Origin: Hedera helix
Taxonomy: Eukaryota > Streptophyta > Magnoliopsida > Apiales > Araliaceae
Length of the DNA: 64,000 nt
Assembly (NCBI GenBank): GCA_947179155.2
Contig: OX359264.1
Location: forward strand, 59,717,202-59,781,201
Reading direction: 5' to 3'
The stretch's first letter is position 1. Each line of letters starts with the position of its first letter. A program made the translations under genes and the position numbers. Below are positions 36,613 through 49,622 of the stretch, one piece after another. The notes beneath the pieces were generated by a model. That model had not been told where the DNA came from. It did no database searches and saw only the letters and a program-made list of their open reading frames with translations.

Positions 36613-36765
36613 GGTGTACAACATTTTATGCACAACATGTGCACAACACTCATCTACACCATTCAATGGTGAGGCCTGACACAGATTTCCGTGTCAGACC
36701 CTACCATTGAATGGTGTGGATAAAAGTGCACAACATGTTGTGCACAAAAATATTGTGCACTTATA
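36613..36765. mobile_element. Hairpin MITE of about 153 bp with a 6-8 nt loop
   Basis: The two halves are inverse copies: CACCATTCAATGGTGAGGCC on the left matches CACCATTCAATGGTAGGGTC read back from the right, and the outer parts GCACAACATGTGCACAACA and GCACAACATGTTGTGCAC also pair. The loop is around 36685-36692 (GATTTCCG). The stem of roughly 70 bp holds several nested smaller palindromes. Confidence 0.72.
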
Positions 36766-36784
36766 CTTTTCCATCGAAAAACGG

Positions 36785-37015
36785 ATCCTCTTAACATGTA
36801 TTTTAAGAACACATACTAAATATAAAAAATATAATTCACTAAATATTATTTGTTTATATATTTACACTGAATTCAATGTATGGGGTCTACTAATATATTA
36901 TTTTTTTATGCATTGAATTCAATATAAATATATAAATAAATAATATTTAATGAGTTTCATCTCTTATTTTTCGTGCTTAGCATGTGCCCTTAGAACACAT
37001 GTTAAGAAAATTCTT
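36785..37015. mobile_element. MITE, family shared with 13975-14195 (copy B)
   Basis: Left CTCTTAACATGTATTTTAAG and reversed right CTTAACATGTGTTCTAAGGG are inverted ends; the centre has TTTACACTGAATTCAATGTA and its inverse GCATTGAATTCAATATAAAT. The same layout and core motif appear in the copy beside the foldback element at 13123-13958. Confidence 0.68.
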
Positions 37016-37022
37016 GAAAAAA

Positions 37023-37060
<38 letters not shown>

Positions 37061-39881
37061 GTTGAATAAATATAACTGTATAATATTTAAATATAACATT
37101 CAAAATATTATATTTATTTTAATTATTAAAAAGTAGAGTATGATATTAAAATTCGTATCATATCTTATTTTTTAATAATTAAAATAAATTTATTATTAAA
37201 TTTTATATTTATAGACTTATCCGTACTTGTTCGACTATCCTTTTCCACCTGCTCCATTTGTTCCTTAAAGCCCAGCCTAATGCCAAATTAATACAGCTCA
37301 TTTACCTATTTTTAGAAAGATATTCTGTAATAAAACTTAAACAAAGACGTAGGCGCCAAGGGATTGGATTGCCTAATGTGTATTAGTGCCGAAGCAACTT
37401 CTACTTTACAATTTCCACATGGAGAACATGGAATGCCTACTAATGCCAAGGAAGAAAAGAAAAAAGGAATTATGTTTGGGCTCCATCACTTGCCATTATG
37501 GGGTTACTAAGGTATGGCTTTATTCCTTGCGGCGGCTCTCAATGTTGCTCACATGTTGGTGGACTCCATTTTCAGTACCTAATATGTGCTGAATGAGTAT
37601 GTCGCACCTTCTTCCCAAAATTATATACTTTCTTAGATATATTGGAGTTTCTCATTGATTTACATAAAAAATTTAAACATTAAAGTTGAGTTTGATAAAA
37701 AAATATGTGTACATGTCTCAATTGAAAAACTTTAATATATATCCCAACAACAACAAAAAAAACAATTGAAAGTAAAATGAAATTCTCATTTTGAAATTAA
37801 AAAAAGAAAGGAGTCCTGCTATGTGTTCAACCGAATTGTATCTGGGACGTATGCAGATGGGTAGGAATTAACAGAGGTCTCTTAATTTATTTTAGTTTAT
37901 CATATAAATTATTACGTTGATCGTAATTCAACTTTCGTCACATAATTGTCGATATGTATATTATTTTTTCTTATATATTAACTTTGAGAAAAATAATTAA
38001 ATAATGAAACGTTAAAAATAGTCTCACACAATAACTTTTACGATAATATTTAATAAGAACCTTAATTTCTCAAAATTTTGATGATGCTATCACCGTCATA
38101 TTACATGTTAATGTTATATGCATAGAAACGGATAAAGAATATTAAGAGCGCCGGACGAAGTGAGCAAACTTAAAAGGGGAAATATATTACAACAAATGAA
38201 ATAGTTAAACGATTAAATTCATAGATTGCCAAATTGGTCAGGAATTAAAAGGGGGGAAGGCCCTACTTATCTAAATGGTGACTAGGAGCCTAGCAAGAGA
38301 CTAATCTAGGTGCTGTAGCCGTCACAAAATGCATACTGGGTTGTTTGCTTGATGCCATCCCTTATTATAAACAAGTAATTAAGTGGCATGAAAATGAAAT
38401 CACACTAACCACATTAATTAGCAACCTACTAATTTGAATGATTTATTTTCCCACTTTAATAATTTTATCCTACCTGTTCTGCTAATCATATGCTACACAA
38501 AAAGCACAGAAGCGAGCTGTATTTGGGACCCGACTACGGGACGGTGCCCTCTAGTTACATTGTGTCACGATTACATGTTTATGAACCATTAGTTCCATTT
38601 AGTTTAATATCAATAAGTACTAGCCGTATTGATGATGGATATCTTTTATAAATGCATGTTCAAATTAAGGTAGCTAGTCATCCTCTTTGGGACCCAAAAA
38701 AAATAAAAAATTTGATCAAGCAACCACAAGGTTTGTTAGCTTACTGACTTTCATGGCAGAACGTTTGAGGTGTTTGAACTCTAAATACACGCATTATTTT
38801 TGATGCGTTGAGTTTGAGTCATAAATGATATATTTGTCGGTTAAATAAGTTGTATCTTAATAAAATTATTAAGTGCGTTTGAATTTTCATATACACTAGA
38901 TGCTATGTACACAAACATTTATACTATATAACTTAATAAATATGACCAAATATTAACAATGTTGTTGGGGGGAAAGTGTGTTCTCGACATGCCTTGAAAT
39001 TTGTGTTAAACTACTTGGAAGGAAATGTTGTACTTGAATCGGGGACGGAGGTCGGAGGGAGTCCTAGCTTTAAGTTCGCTTGTTCATGAGTAAAGGAGTT
39101 GGAGAAAAGAGGTTCAGAATCTTCAATGGCTATAGACTTAATCAAGAAGTTTGCATGTTGGGTTGACAGATTAATGTCCCTTTGGAGATATAATGCAGTG
39201 TACTTTGAACCAAGCATGTAAAGAAACTGACTTGAACAATATTAAATAAAAAGGCCTTATAATTAATGAATATCATTATTTGAATGAACTAAAATCTGGT
39301 ACATGAATGTCAGAAAATTATGTTCATTAGCCCAACATAAAATTCTTAAGACTACCCATTTGTTGAGACAAACTTGGACAAATATGCTTAGTAGGTGCTC
39401 CTATTTCTATTTCTTAAATAGGCTTCCTGCAAGGGAACATGGAGATAATCACCCAAAACCCTAGAATTAAGAAATTAGGGTTTTCAAATTCACATGATGT
39501 GAAGCCATGCATCCATTGAATTTGGAAAGTGGGAAGGAATAATACAGGGTGTTTTGATGAGATATGAGTTGATGGAAGAGCGTGGGTGATCTAGCTATAG
39601 AGGAAGGAGGTTGAGTGTTATGAAGAGGAATCATGTGGGTGCATGTGCATAAGAGTTGGAGAACATGCATGCCCAAAGCAACAAGCAAACTATAGGTATA
39701 CTTGGCAGTCCCACATTCATTGACACTCCATTCCTCTGGGAGGAAAAGGGGAATATTGTATAGAAAAATGAAAATTTTTGGTAGGACCCACAATTTTGCT
39801 ACCCTTGTACATATAGATAATTGCGTATTATATATAAAACATTATCCTCAAAATATCACCAACCCATCTTCAAATTTTTAG
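37016..39881. other. Intergenic DNA with a (TA)n tract and one unrecognised open frame
   Basis: A (TA)n tract lies at about 37027-37059. A 68-codon minus-strand frame at 39011-39217 (containing LQRDINLSTQHANFLIKS) has somewhat protein-like composition but I do not recognise it and see no convincing flanking exon. The rest is AT-rich with no element ends recognised. Confidence 0.4.
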
Positions 39882-39889
39882 TATAAAAG
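39882..39889 (+). promoter_or_regulatory. Probable TATA box of the UPBEAT1-like gene
   Basis: TATAAAAG lies 114 bp upstream of the ATG at 40003, the usual distance allowing a leader of about 80 bases. Confidence 0.55.
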
Positions 39890-40002
39890 CCACCATAGGG
39901 TGACATACTTGAGAATTAAACCATTGAGTTTTGTTCTTGACAAACAAAGTGGGATTAATTAGAAGTGTTCGTTTGGAGAATTAAATTCTTGAATCATCAA
40001 AC

Positions 40003-40380
40003 ATGGGTGGCTCTCCACAACCTTTTCTTGTTTCTCTTGATCATTTTCTTGGAAACAAGGGATTAGTTAGAAGGAGACAAAGGGTAGCTGCAGGGATTAA
40101 AGGAAGGCACATCAAGATCAGCAAAAGGTCTAGAAGGATTATGATGAAGAGAAGAACTAGAAAGGCTGCTGGTTTAGAAGGTTCTAGAAGGCCAAGAAAT
40201 GAGGTGGAAAGAAAAGTGAGAACCCTGAAGAAACTTCTCCCAAACAGCAATGACACCATTGGGTTAGATGGGCTGTTTAGAGAGACAGCTGATTACATAT
40301 TGGCTCTGGAAATGAGGGTAAAGGTTATGCAGGTTATGGTTAAGGTTTTGTCTGATGATAATGATGATGATGATGAGTGA
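40003..40380 (+). CDS. Atypical bHLH transcription factor, UPBEAT1-like
   Basis: One intronless frame of 125 codons starting MGGSPQPF. The middle is very basic (KISKRSRRIMMKRRTRK) and is followed by the helix-loop-helix: SRRPRNEVERKVRTLKKLLP, loop, then GLDGLFRETADYILALEMRV and VMQVMVKVL. I recognise this from UPBEAT1 (UPB1, bHLH151), a nuclear regulator that represses peroxidase genes and so sets the reactive-oxygen balance between division and elongation in the root. The basic region lacks the His-Glu-Arg set of classical E-box binders, as in the atypical bHLH group. The tail DDNDDDDE is acidic, made from GAT repeats, and not something I recall from UPB1. The start is supported by a TATA box upstream and by the lack of an earlier in-frame ATG that keeps the motif. 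Confidence 0.85.
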   Translation: MGGSPQPFLVSLDHFLGNKGLVRRRQRVAAGIKGRHIKISKRSRRIMMKRRTRKAAGLEGSRRPRNEVERKVRTLKKLLPNSNDTIGLDGLFRETADYILALEMRVKVMQVMVKVLSDDNDDDDE

Positions 40381-41485
40381 CTCATCTTTTAATTTATGAA
40401 GGCTAATAATCATTCAATTTTATAATCAACTTGGTTAGCAAACCACAACTATGCTCTTGAGCATGATTCGAGTTTCATAGCAGCAAAATTCAGCTAGCTA
40501 GTGGAATAAATTGTTGACAAAAAATATAATACTCCGTCCGTCCGTTTCACAAAAACAATCTCCTCGCAGCTAGTTAATTTGCAAAAGTCGCAAAATTCAA
40601 TTTGTAATGCGAATTTATTTTAAATTTTTAAATAACATTTTTGTAATTAATTAGGTATATTCCTTAAATAGTTTACCACTATACCATCTTAACTTTAGAT
40701 TAATCAAATAAATTTATATCGATTTAAAATTTTAGGATATCACAAATAAATTGAAAAATTTTAAGATATCACAAATTAAAATTTCATTATAAGTTTATTA
40801 TGTCATGTCACCGCGCCACAAAATTATTAACTTATTAATTTTAGAAATAAATATAAAACAAAAATACATATTTAATATTTATAAAATTTACAAATGAAAC
40901 TCTTATTATTATAAGATTATTGTAAGGTAAAATCCTCCGGAAGAGATGGTTGTCGGCCCATATTTTTTTTTCCGGCCCAGGCATATTAGCTAATGGTAGG
41001 GGTTAATGAAATAGAGCCAAGAGAGAAGTACTGGATGGGGTTTTCAGTGAGTTATGGCCTCATGAGCACCATATGTGGGCTGGCTTGGATCCGATAAGTA
41101 AGTTTCTTGCTTATCACAAACACTTCTCTGCCTGTGGCGCACAATATGGTGTTTAATTTAGAAAATTGAGTGAGTCACATTTGATCTTGCAAAAATATTA
41201 AATTAATTCACGGAAATATCAATTTTTTTAATTTACTAAAAAGAAGAAGATTGAGTGAAATAAATTATAAATTATTGAAAATATATATGATTTTAAGAAG
41301 TAAACAATTAAAGAGGGAGGCCAAGTGGGACGAAGCAGCAGCAGCATGCGTTCATAGTTGAAACCGGTGTTGCCACAAAATTTGGGACATATTTTCCCAA
41401 AATAACATAGAAAAGGTGTCGGCAGGGCAGCAAATTAGATGTCAGGCAGTGGCACTCAAAACAGTCATTCATGTTTTTATTAAAA
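40381..41485. other. Intergenic DNA downstream of the UPBEAT1-like gene
   Basis: At 40535 TACTCCGTCCG looks like a MITE left end, but I could not place its right end with certainty (a candidate CCTCCGGAAG is near 40935). No gene recognised. Confidence 0.45.
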
Positions 41486-41690
41486 AATACTCTCTGTTTT
41501 TATTTAAATAAATTAATGTAAGTTTGTCATCATAATTTTTTTTTTATTTTCTTCCTACTAAGCTAACAATCTACTAATATTATGGTAAATATAGAACAAA
41601 ATACATAATATTTATAAATTTTGTAAGTGATTTTTTTTTTCTTCTTTTCTTTTTTGGAAAAAAGGGTGTTAAACTAAGTCAATGGAGTAA
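41486..41690. mobile_element. Stowaway-like MITE
   Basis: ATACTCTCTGTTTTTATTT at the left pairs loosely with the reversed right end GTTACTCCATTGACTTAG; the interior is AT-rich and non-coding. Confidence 0.4.
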
Positions 41691-42604
41691 CATATTTCAT
41701 GATGCAACACAGTACGGGCTATTTTTCTGGACCTTTTATGTGTGATTAATGTTATCGCATCCATGCCATAGTTGCAATTTAAATGTGTAAACGAATTAAA
41801 TCAATATTAAATGGTTTAAAATTATTTTATAAAATTTATTAAATATGAAATAAAATTTAATTGAGGTTCGTTTAGCTATCAAGTCGGGCACGATCTCAAA
41901 TCGAACTAGATCAGTTTGAACATTTCGAACGAATATGATCCAAATATCAATAAAAAATTATAATTTGAAGATATTCGAGTAATTTATCGAATTTTAAACT
42001 TTATTTATATTTGAAGATATTCGAGTAATTTATCGAACGTTTGGTTCATTTTACAACCTTAATTGCAATTCTAAATTCTGCAGGGCCAATAAAAAATTTA
42101 ATATCAACATTATATAGGATTTCTATATTCTATATTATAAAGAATAAGGGTCAGGGGAGCCATGGGGAAAAAAACAAAGGAAAAGATATTAAAAAAAAGA
42201 GAGGCAATATTGATGTTTTATTATCTGTACACATAGTCATATTTTTTAAAAATTATATATAGATGAAATACGAGATTGTTAACTAGTTTCTATTTAAACC
42301 TTGTAATCTTAAATTTAGATGCCATAAAATAAAATAATGTGGGGTTACATCAGGCATGACATTATGATTGTTAATTCGATCAAGAAGATATGATAAGATT
42401 GCTTGCAATAGGGCGCGGACAAAGTCGTGGTAAGGTTAGGGGTTAATCCATTTTTTGTGTATATTAAATTGGTCTAAATCCATCAATTTATTATAAATAA
42501 TAATTGATTTAATATACTGGTACAAATAGTTTAGTATCAATTCGGAGTTTGGATAGTCCGGTATATCCCGAACATTACCAGTTTTACCGGTTATTTTTTT
42601 TTTA

Positions 42605-42637
<33 letters not shown>

Positions 42638-43869
42638 TTTTGATAAATAATCGTATCGAATCGGTATCAATACCGAGTTTTGAATTTTCGGTAAATTCAA
42701 TTGTACCGGTTTTCCTTTTTTTAATTATTATTATTATTATTATTAAATAATTATTAATAATAATAATAAATTTCGATAAATAACTGGTACCGAACCGGTT
42801 TATCGATTCAATATACCGATTCAACAGGTATTGGTATCAATATCAAATTTTAAATAAATTCGATACCGATTTAGTTTGATTTTTACCGAATGAACACTCT
42901 TAACTAAGGTCTCTTGTTTTTATTTATTTTGTTTTAAATAAATAAACACGTGACTAAATGATGTTGCTTCTTATTGTCATCTGAAGGCATTTGGTTTATG
43001 GTTTGCTAGTAGAACACGCATTATATATATAAAAATTATGTGAGTTAAAATAAAAATATTATAAAATTTGAAAAAATAAATTAAAAAAATTAAAAATAAA
43101 TATAAAAAAATAAAATACAAATTATCTCGAAAGTCGAAAGACATTTACTTAAAAGGCAAAAAAACAATTTACACCACAATCGTCCTCCAACTTTATGTAT
43201 TAGATAGTCCATCGATTCTATTTTATCTGTCGTTAGGAGTCAATGCACATATATTAAGAAATTAATAGAAGTGATTGTTAAGTTTTTATTTTTTTGTAGG
43301 ACTTCAATAGGAAGTAGAGGGATGATTGCTTAGTTTTTAATTTTTTATAGGATTCCAATAAGAGAGAGAGAGAGATAGAATTGTACGAATATACATAAAA
43401 AAAATTAGAAATTTTAAAATAACAAATATTTAAGAACAAAAAAAAATTCTAAAACGTCAAATATTATAGAACCGAGGGGCTATATACAAGAAAGTTAGCT
43501 ATCTCAACAAATTTATAGACAAGAAAGTAAAATTTTCACCATATGATAAAGAGTTACTACCAAGTCCAAACCCACGCATTTTTTAGTATCAAACTTCTAG
43601 ATGGCTTTTGGTGCACGGGGAGGGACTCATATAGAGACAGATCGAGAGTGATTGATCTACATACATTACTTAATAGAGATGGAAATATTAAATGTAGAAT
43701 AAAAGCTACTAATATTTACTGCTCATAAGTTTCAAGTACCAAGTTGCTTTTGCTAGGAATTTTAAAATCAAAGTTAGGTCCAACATGAAATTTAAAATTG
43801 TTCACGGGAAATATTTGCAAGCAATTTTTACCTTTACCTCCCGCCAATAATTGAGTCTATACATACTTA
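41691..43869. other. Intergenic DNA with CGGTACC-type repeats
   Basis: A 28-bp phrase GAAGATATTCGAGTAATTTATCGA occurs twice (about 41968 and 42014). The segment 42520-42900 is rich in ACCGGT/CGGTAT motifs and ATT/AAT trinucleotide runs and is probably a decayed hAT-like element of the kind at 14389-15152, without clear ends. No gene recognised. Confidence 0.45.
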
Positions 43870-44238
43870 ATATTCCATCCGTCTAAGTTTATTTATTTTA
43901 ATTTGAATATATATGTCTAGTAAAGAAAAAAGATTATCTTCAAATTATTTTATTATTATTTTTTAACTAATCTTTTAACTCTTTCTTGAAATAATAAAAT
44001 AGAATAGATAGAGAAAAGAGAAAAAAAAATAGTATAATTATGTTTCAGATATCAAAATTAATAGTGTTACTCTTTTTAATAAATATTATGTAGTTTTTAA
44101 TAATTTTTTATAAAGTTAAATAAAGATAATATTAAAAAAATAATATAACAAATAAATTTAAAATAAATAAAAAGACAAATAAATTTAGATAAATCAAAAA
44201 AAAAAAACTAAGACAAATAAATTTGCCGGAAGAAGTAT
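43870..44238. mobile_element. Stowaway-like MITE, about 369 bp
   Basis: Left ATATTCCATCCGTCTAAG pairs with the reversed right end ATACTTCTTCCGGCAAATTT, and both continue into TTTATTTATTTT or TTTATTTGTC. AT-rich non-coding interior. Confidence 0.6.
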
Positions 44239-44648
44239 AAAATAATCGTAATTTTGTAACATATAATAATGACATAATCGTCTAGAAACATACTCATCAA
44301 TGATAACATAATCGCGCGAAAAATGCAATGCAGACGAGCGGAATTTATATTGGGGGGACCAAATTTTTTTTTTTTTAAGAACATTATAATATTAATATAA
44401 CGAATAATTATGTTTATAAAAGTATAGGGGGGAAAATTACACCTTCGAAATTCTAGTAAAGATGGAATCCTCTATCATAGCAACACTCCAAAATTTAAAA
44501 ATAATGGAGAGTGATTGGATTTTTTTCCCATCTATCATTTTAAAAAATCAAATAAGAAAGAATACATTTAATTATATGGTTACTGGAAATCAAGAAAGCA
44601 CACATCGACGAATGAAAAATTAAATATTGCTTATTTTAAACTCTTCGC

Positions 44649-47600
44649 TGTGACGACCCCGAATCCGGGTTCCTTGAACCTCGGACCCGGTTCAACACGA
44701 GTACTACTTTTCCTTATTGTTCATGAATTTTAACAATATTATAATTACTAAATAATCATTTATTTACAATTATATAACATCTCCTTCTATTCCAGAATCG
44801 AAATCTTTATACATTCCTAGTATGTCTCAATATCATACATGATACGACATTCTATTACAATCAATTTGAGTATTTAATACTCATATAACATACCAACTAA
44901 GTCTTATGCTACAGAATCATTTACCTGTCCAATTCGGACTGATATCTACAATAGATATTTAGATCTTCAATGGAAGTAATATATTTTCCTGTTCCTTGTT
45001 CTTTATCGAGAACTTCAGGTAACTAGCCTTATCTGAAAATGTTGGTTTAGGCAAGAGTGAGCACGACGGCTCAACAAGTTCAACAGCTACACATAACACA
45101 TTACATGCTTCACATAAAATTTACAATTTATACTAACATCATGTTTTTCATGCATTTCAGTTTATGACATATTGCTCATGCATATCATGTCTCGCATTTA
45201 ATCTATGCTTCATGTCTAACCTCTATCATGACATATAGTTCAATGCAGAACAATTGTCTTAAATCAACTACCGCATATCAACAATTCAAATCAACTTATT
45301 GCACAAAGGCACATTAAAATATCTTTGCACATAACCACGTATGAGCACATCTCAGTTTAATAACAAACTTATAATTCATGCACATAATACAACACGTTCT
45401 GAAAAACTTGCCTGAACTTGTATAACCAGCTTACGTTAATCTTTCACGTTCCTTGCACCACCTACACGGTATGTGAGATCAACGGTGCACAATATCAGTC
45501 AAAGTTTGACTCAATACTAAATCTTATTTTAAAGATATTTATTTCTTCTTATCGTCCCCTTTTTTTAATAAGGTTAATTTCATATTTTAGTCTCTCTTTG
45601 ACTTGACTCAGTGTTTCATATTCAACACCATAAATCTTTTGTTCGAAACTATGCAATTCTGACATTTATTAATGTCACTGCATTAAAACTTGGACCCTAT
45701 ATTTATTTAGGTCGATCCACCAATTAATCACTAATGGACCATACCCTTGGTTTAACTTAATCACATCATTTATCTCGATACTTATCATAATATTACCCAC
45801 CTTGGATAATATTTTAAATTTTACTATCAATTAGTAATAACTTATAATGTTATTTAATTGTTAAATAACACTTTAAATAATCATTACTATTATTAATTTA
45901 TTTTTAATAATAGTTTACCTTAATCATTATTATTAATCTTTTAATAATAATTTAATTGCTTGCTAATATTATTACCCTTTAATAATATTTTAATTGAATT
46001 CTCATTATTATCAATCATTTTAATAATAATTTAATTGTTCATCAATATTATCAATCATTTAATAATATTTGAAATCCTCACGTATCATTAGTAATTATTT
46101 AATAACGATTCAACCCTTAACTATTATTACCCAATAGTTAATTACTTGTTAAACAATATTATTAATTCTTTAATAATATTCTAAATCTTTATTTATCATT
46201 ATTATTTATTTAATAATGATTTAACTCTTAACTATTATTATTTAATAGTTAATTAAATGCTAAATAATATTATTAATCCCTTAATAATATTTTAAATTAA
46301 TTACATATCATTATTAATTATTGAATAATGATTTAATTCTTAACTATTATCATTTAATAGTTAGTCAATAATATTATCAATATATTTTAATTACTTAATA
46401 ATCTTCTTTCGATTAAGTAATAATTTATTCCACTTAATTACCATTTAATTATTATTTAATATGAATTAAATAATAATTAATTAACTAATTATCCGAACTC
46501 GTTATTTAATATTAATTAAATAATAATTAATTAATTAATTAACCTTACTTATTATTTAATATTAATTAAATAATAAATAATTAGTTTATTAACCTTAATT
46601 ATCCTTTAATTATTATTTAATATTAATTAAATAATAATTAATTACTTAATTAACCTTACTTATTATTTAATATTAATTAAATAATAAATAATTAGATTTC
46701 TAACTTTAATATTCTTTAATTATTATTTAATATTAATTTAAATAATAATTAATTATTTATTTAACTTTACTTATTATTTAAGTGCAATTAAATAATAAAT
46801 AACTAACTTATTCATCTTAACATCCTTTAATTATTATTTAATATTCATTAAATCATAATTAATTAATTACATAACTTCATATATTATTTAATATTTATTA
46901 AATAATATTTAATTAGATTATTAGCCTATTTATACACTAATAAATAGCTAATATATAGTGAATCACTCCAATAATTTCAAATTTTATTTTATAACACTTA
47001 ACTAGCATGCCAATAGGTCAAATATTATTTTTCTGAAATTAAAAATAATTTTCCCATAATTATTAGCAATTTAGTAAGCTTTAATCCACCATTAATTCTA
47101 ATAAATACCAAATTACAAAAAAAATCGGATTTTAAATTTTGATAATTTTCTTTATAAACTTATAAGCATTTTCTCTTTTGGAACCAACCCAAGAACCGGC
47201 CTAAAAATGCCTGAACCGGCCCTACCTAGAAATCATGAAAAACCGAAAAAAACCGAACCGGCCGGTTTTTTTAATAAAATAGGCAGATTACTTTCTTAGT
47301 TTTCCAGACTTGGGGTCTCCGACGGGAACTTGAATAAAATGAAATCCACAAGTCCGATTGAGGTCTATTAGGTATCGATGGATTCGTAACTTCCCGAACT
47401 ACATGATTCTGTTATCAAACATCAAATTTGGATTTGTTTTGGTCACTGAAAATAGTTATAAACCCGACTATTATGCACAACCCTAAAATTAGTGGGGTGT
47501 TTTGGTAGAAAATCCATATCTTGCTCATTTTAAATCGGATTTTAGTTATTCAACTTGGAGAATCTTCATATTTCATGGATCTATCACCCAAAATTGACGG

Positions 47601-49488
47601 ATCATAAATCCGACTTACGGATCGTGAACAGTAATTCCGTGAATGGGCTGCTATGATTTTGGTTACTTGGTTTTCGTCGGTAAAAACTTATTTGATGATT
47701 TTGATGAAATTTTTCATCACAAACACATATAAAAACCCATGTTAAACCCATCAAAACTTCTATATTACATAGCTAAAGACTTCTAGAACATCAAAACGTG
47801 TTTTGATCGGTTAAAAATACATTTTAACCGTTCAAATCATATCTAAACTATAAAAATGAACTAAAGAAGGTTTAGAACACTTTTTAACCTTTTAGACATG
47901 GATGATCTTCTTCTTCTTGATATGAGCTAAGCTTGTGCCTCCTCATTGACTATCCTCTAGCATTTTTCCTTGGAGGATCTACAATCTCACTAAGTTTACT
48001 TCATTTTCTCTCAAGAACTCTTTATTTTCTCTCTAGCATTTCTAGACAAATGGCTAACCAACACAATGAATTGGTGAAGCACTATATTTATAGTACTTCC
48101 TTAATCTCCATCACTTTCTACTAATCAACCAACACTTGGGCATTTAAGGCTTAAACTCATGTTTACTATAGCTTGGATGGACAAGATGATTGACAAGGAT
48201 GAATGACTCCTATCAAGGTTGCTTAGAAGCAACTTTTGGAGTGTAAAACAAGCCAAATAAAGCCACACTCAACACTTTCATGTGGGGCCCCCTCCAAAAT
48301 TCGGGATTTGCCTTATTATTACACCAATTTAGCTTTATTTTTATATCCTATATCATTATATAAGTATCCATATATATATACACCAATGTATATATATTGA
48401 CCACCACTTTGACTTCCATTTGGGCTCCACATTGGATCAATTTAATATTTCTATTGGGCTCATCAATTAAATTTGTTTGGGCTCAATTTAATTATTACAT
48501 TGGGCTAATATTAATTACCCTATGTTACATTTAATTAAAACAAGCATTGAGCTTGGTTAATTATTACATAAATCAATATTCAAATTAAATTATATGGACT
48601 ACTAGGTTAATTAATTTGACCTAGTTTAATACCTCATTTGGACTTATATTATAGTCCAATTAAATATGATTTAATTTATTCTACCACATTGGGTTACATA
48701 ATTAACTCATCTATAGTTAATTCTTATCACCACTTTCCTTTCTCTAACAATTAACCAATGTTTGGTTAATGCTCTCCCATGTCTACCAACTAGGGTTATT
48801 CAATTAACCCTACATTAGTTAATTCTCTACACTCAAAAATATTTCCCAACACTTTGACCAACATTGGATTTTTAAATGTTTGAGCTACATAGTTTACCTT
48901 CCATTGGGCTCTCTTATTAAATTACCCACCTTCATGTAAATATTCCCATATTGGGCTAACATATATAATCCTTTTGGGTTAGTCCACTAGTAGTAATTAA
49001 ATTACTTGGACTCTATACCACAACTAAATAATTAAGTTAATTACTTAATCAATTAACTTCTTAATATTGTCATTCTAAACAATCATTCTAAATTTTCCAC
49101 AACTTTAACGCATAACTAATATAATTAATTTAATTAATTATATTTCATGACTTCATTTTTAAACTAATTAATTTATTAGTTTAATTAAGTATTAAATTTA
49201 CTCCTCTTCGTATTTGGCTAACAAGCACAATTCTAGGAATATATAACTATGTATATATATCCTTATAACCGTCTTCACTTCTCAATTGAATTTATTTCTT
49301 TAATAAATTCTCTATATGCATCATTACAATATTCTCACATTTAATTTCTAACAAATAAATTATGTTAAAAAAAATGTTTACCCATTTTCTACACATCTTA
49401 CTTCTCATATTCTAGGTTTTAAACCTTAACCTTTAATAAAATTAATTAAGATATTATTTAAAATCTTGGAAATATCTGGGATATTACA
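44649..49488 (-). mobile_element. Solo LTR of a retrotransposon, 4840 bp, with 5-bp target duplication TTCGC
   Basis: The element starts TGTGACGACCCCGAATCC and ends ATCTGGGATATTACA, the TG..CA ends and imperfect inverted termini (TGTGACGACCC against TGTAATATCCC) of plant LTRs. TTCGC occurs at 44644-44648 and directly after the end at 49489-49493. I find no gag-pol frame, no second LTR copy inside and no primer-binding site, so the unit reads as one very long LTR left by recombination. On the minus strand CTATAAATATAG near 48085-48096 could be its TATA box, followed by a leader-like region, which would orient the element leftward. Internal AT-rich hairpin arrays are annotated separately. A large non-autonomous element without separate LTRs is the alternative. 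Confidence 0.75.
45780..46930. repeat. AT-rich tandem array with palindromic monomers inside the solo LTR
   Basis: From about 46430 the sequence alternates two related monomers of about 52 and 58 bp, each built around the palindrome TTATTTAATATTAATTAAAT with its partner; the dimer recurs about four and a half times. From 45780 to 46430 more diverged hairpin units built on AATAATATT and ATTATTAAT occur. No coding capacity. Confidence 0.82.
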
Positions 49489-49622
49489 TTCGCTCCACAA
49501 AAAAAAAGTTTTTATTTAAGTGAAAATGTGTTGTTTTTAAAATTAAAATTAAATTTTGAATTTTAGAATTTCACAAATTATTTATGATTAAAATGAAATA
49601 AAATTATTTTTGTAGTACGGAG
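49489..49622. mobile_element. Remainder of a CTCCGT-type MITE split by the solo LTR
   Basis: The right end GTAGTACGGAGGAAATAA reversed is TTATTTCCTCCGTACTAC. Joining the LTR's left flank (AAACTCTTCGC) to the right flank (TCCACAAAAAAAAAG) recreates a matching left end, so the LTR went into the terminal bases of this older element. The interior is AT-rich. Confidence 0.6.

Noticed and set aside
44649..49488. Complete LTR retrotransposon with coding region
   Set aside because: No protease, reverse transcriptase or integrase motif, and no internal repeat of the terminal sequences.
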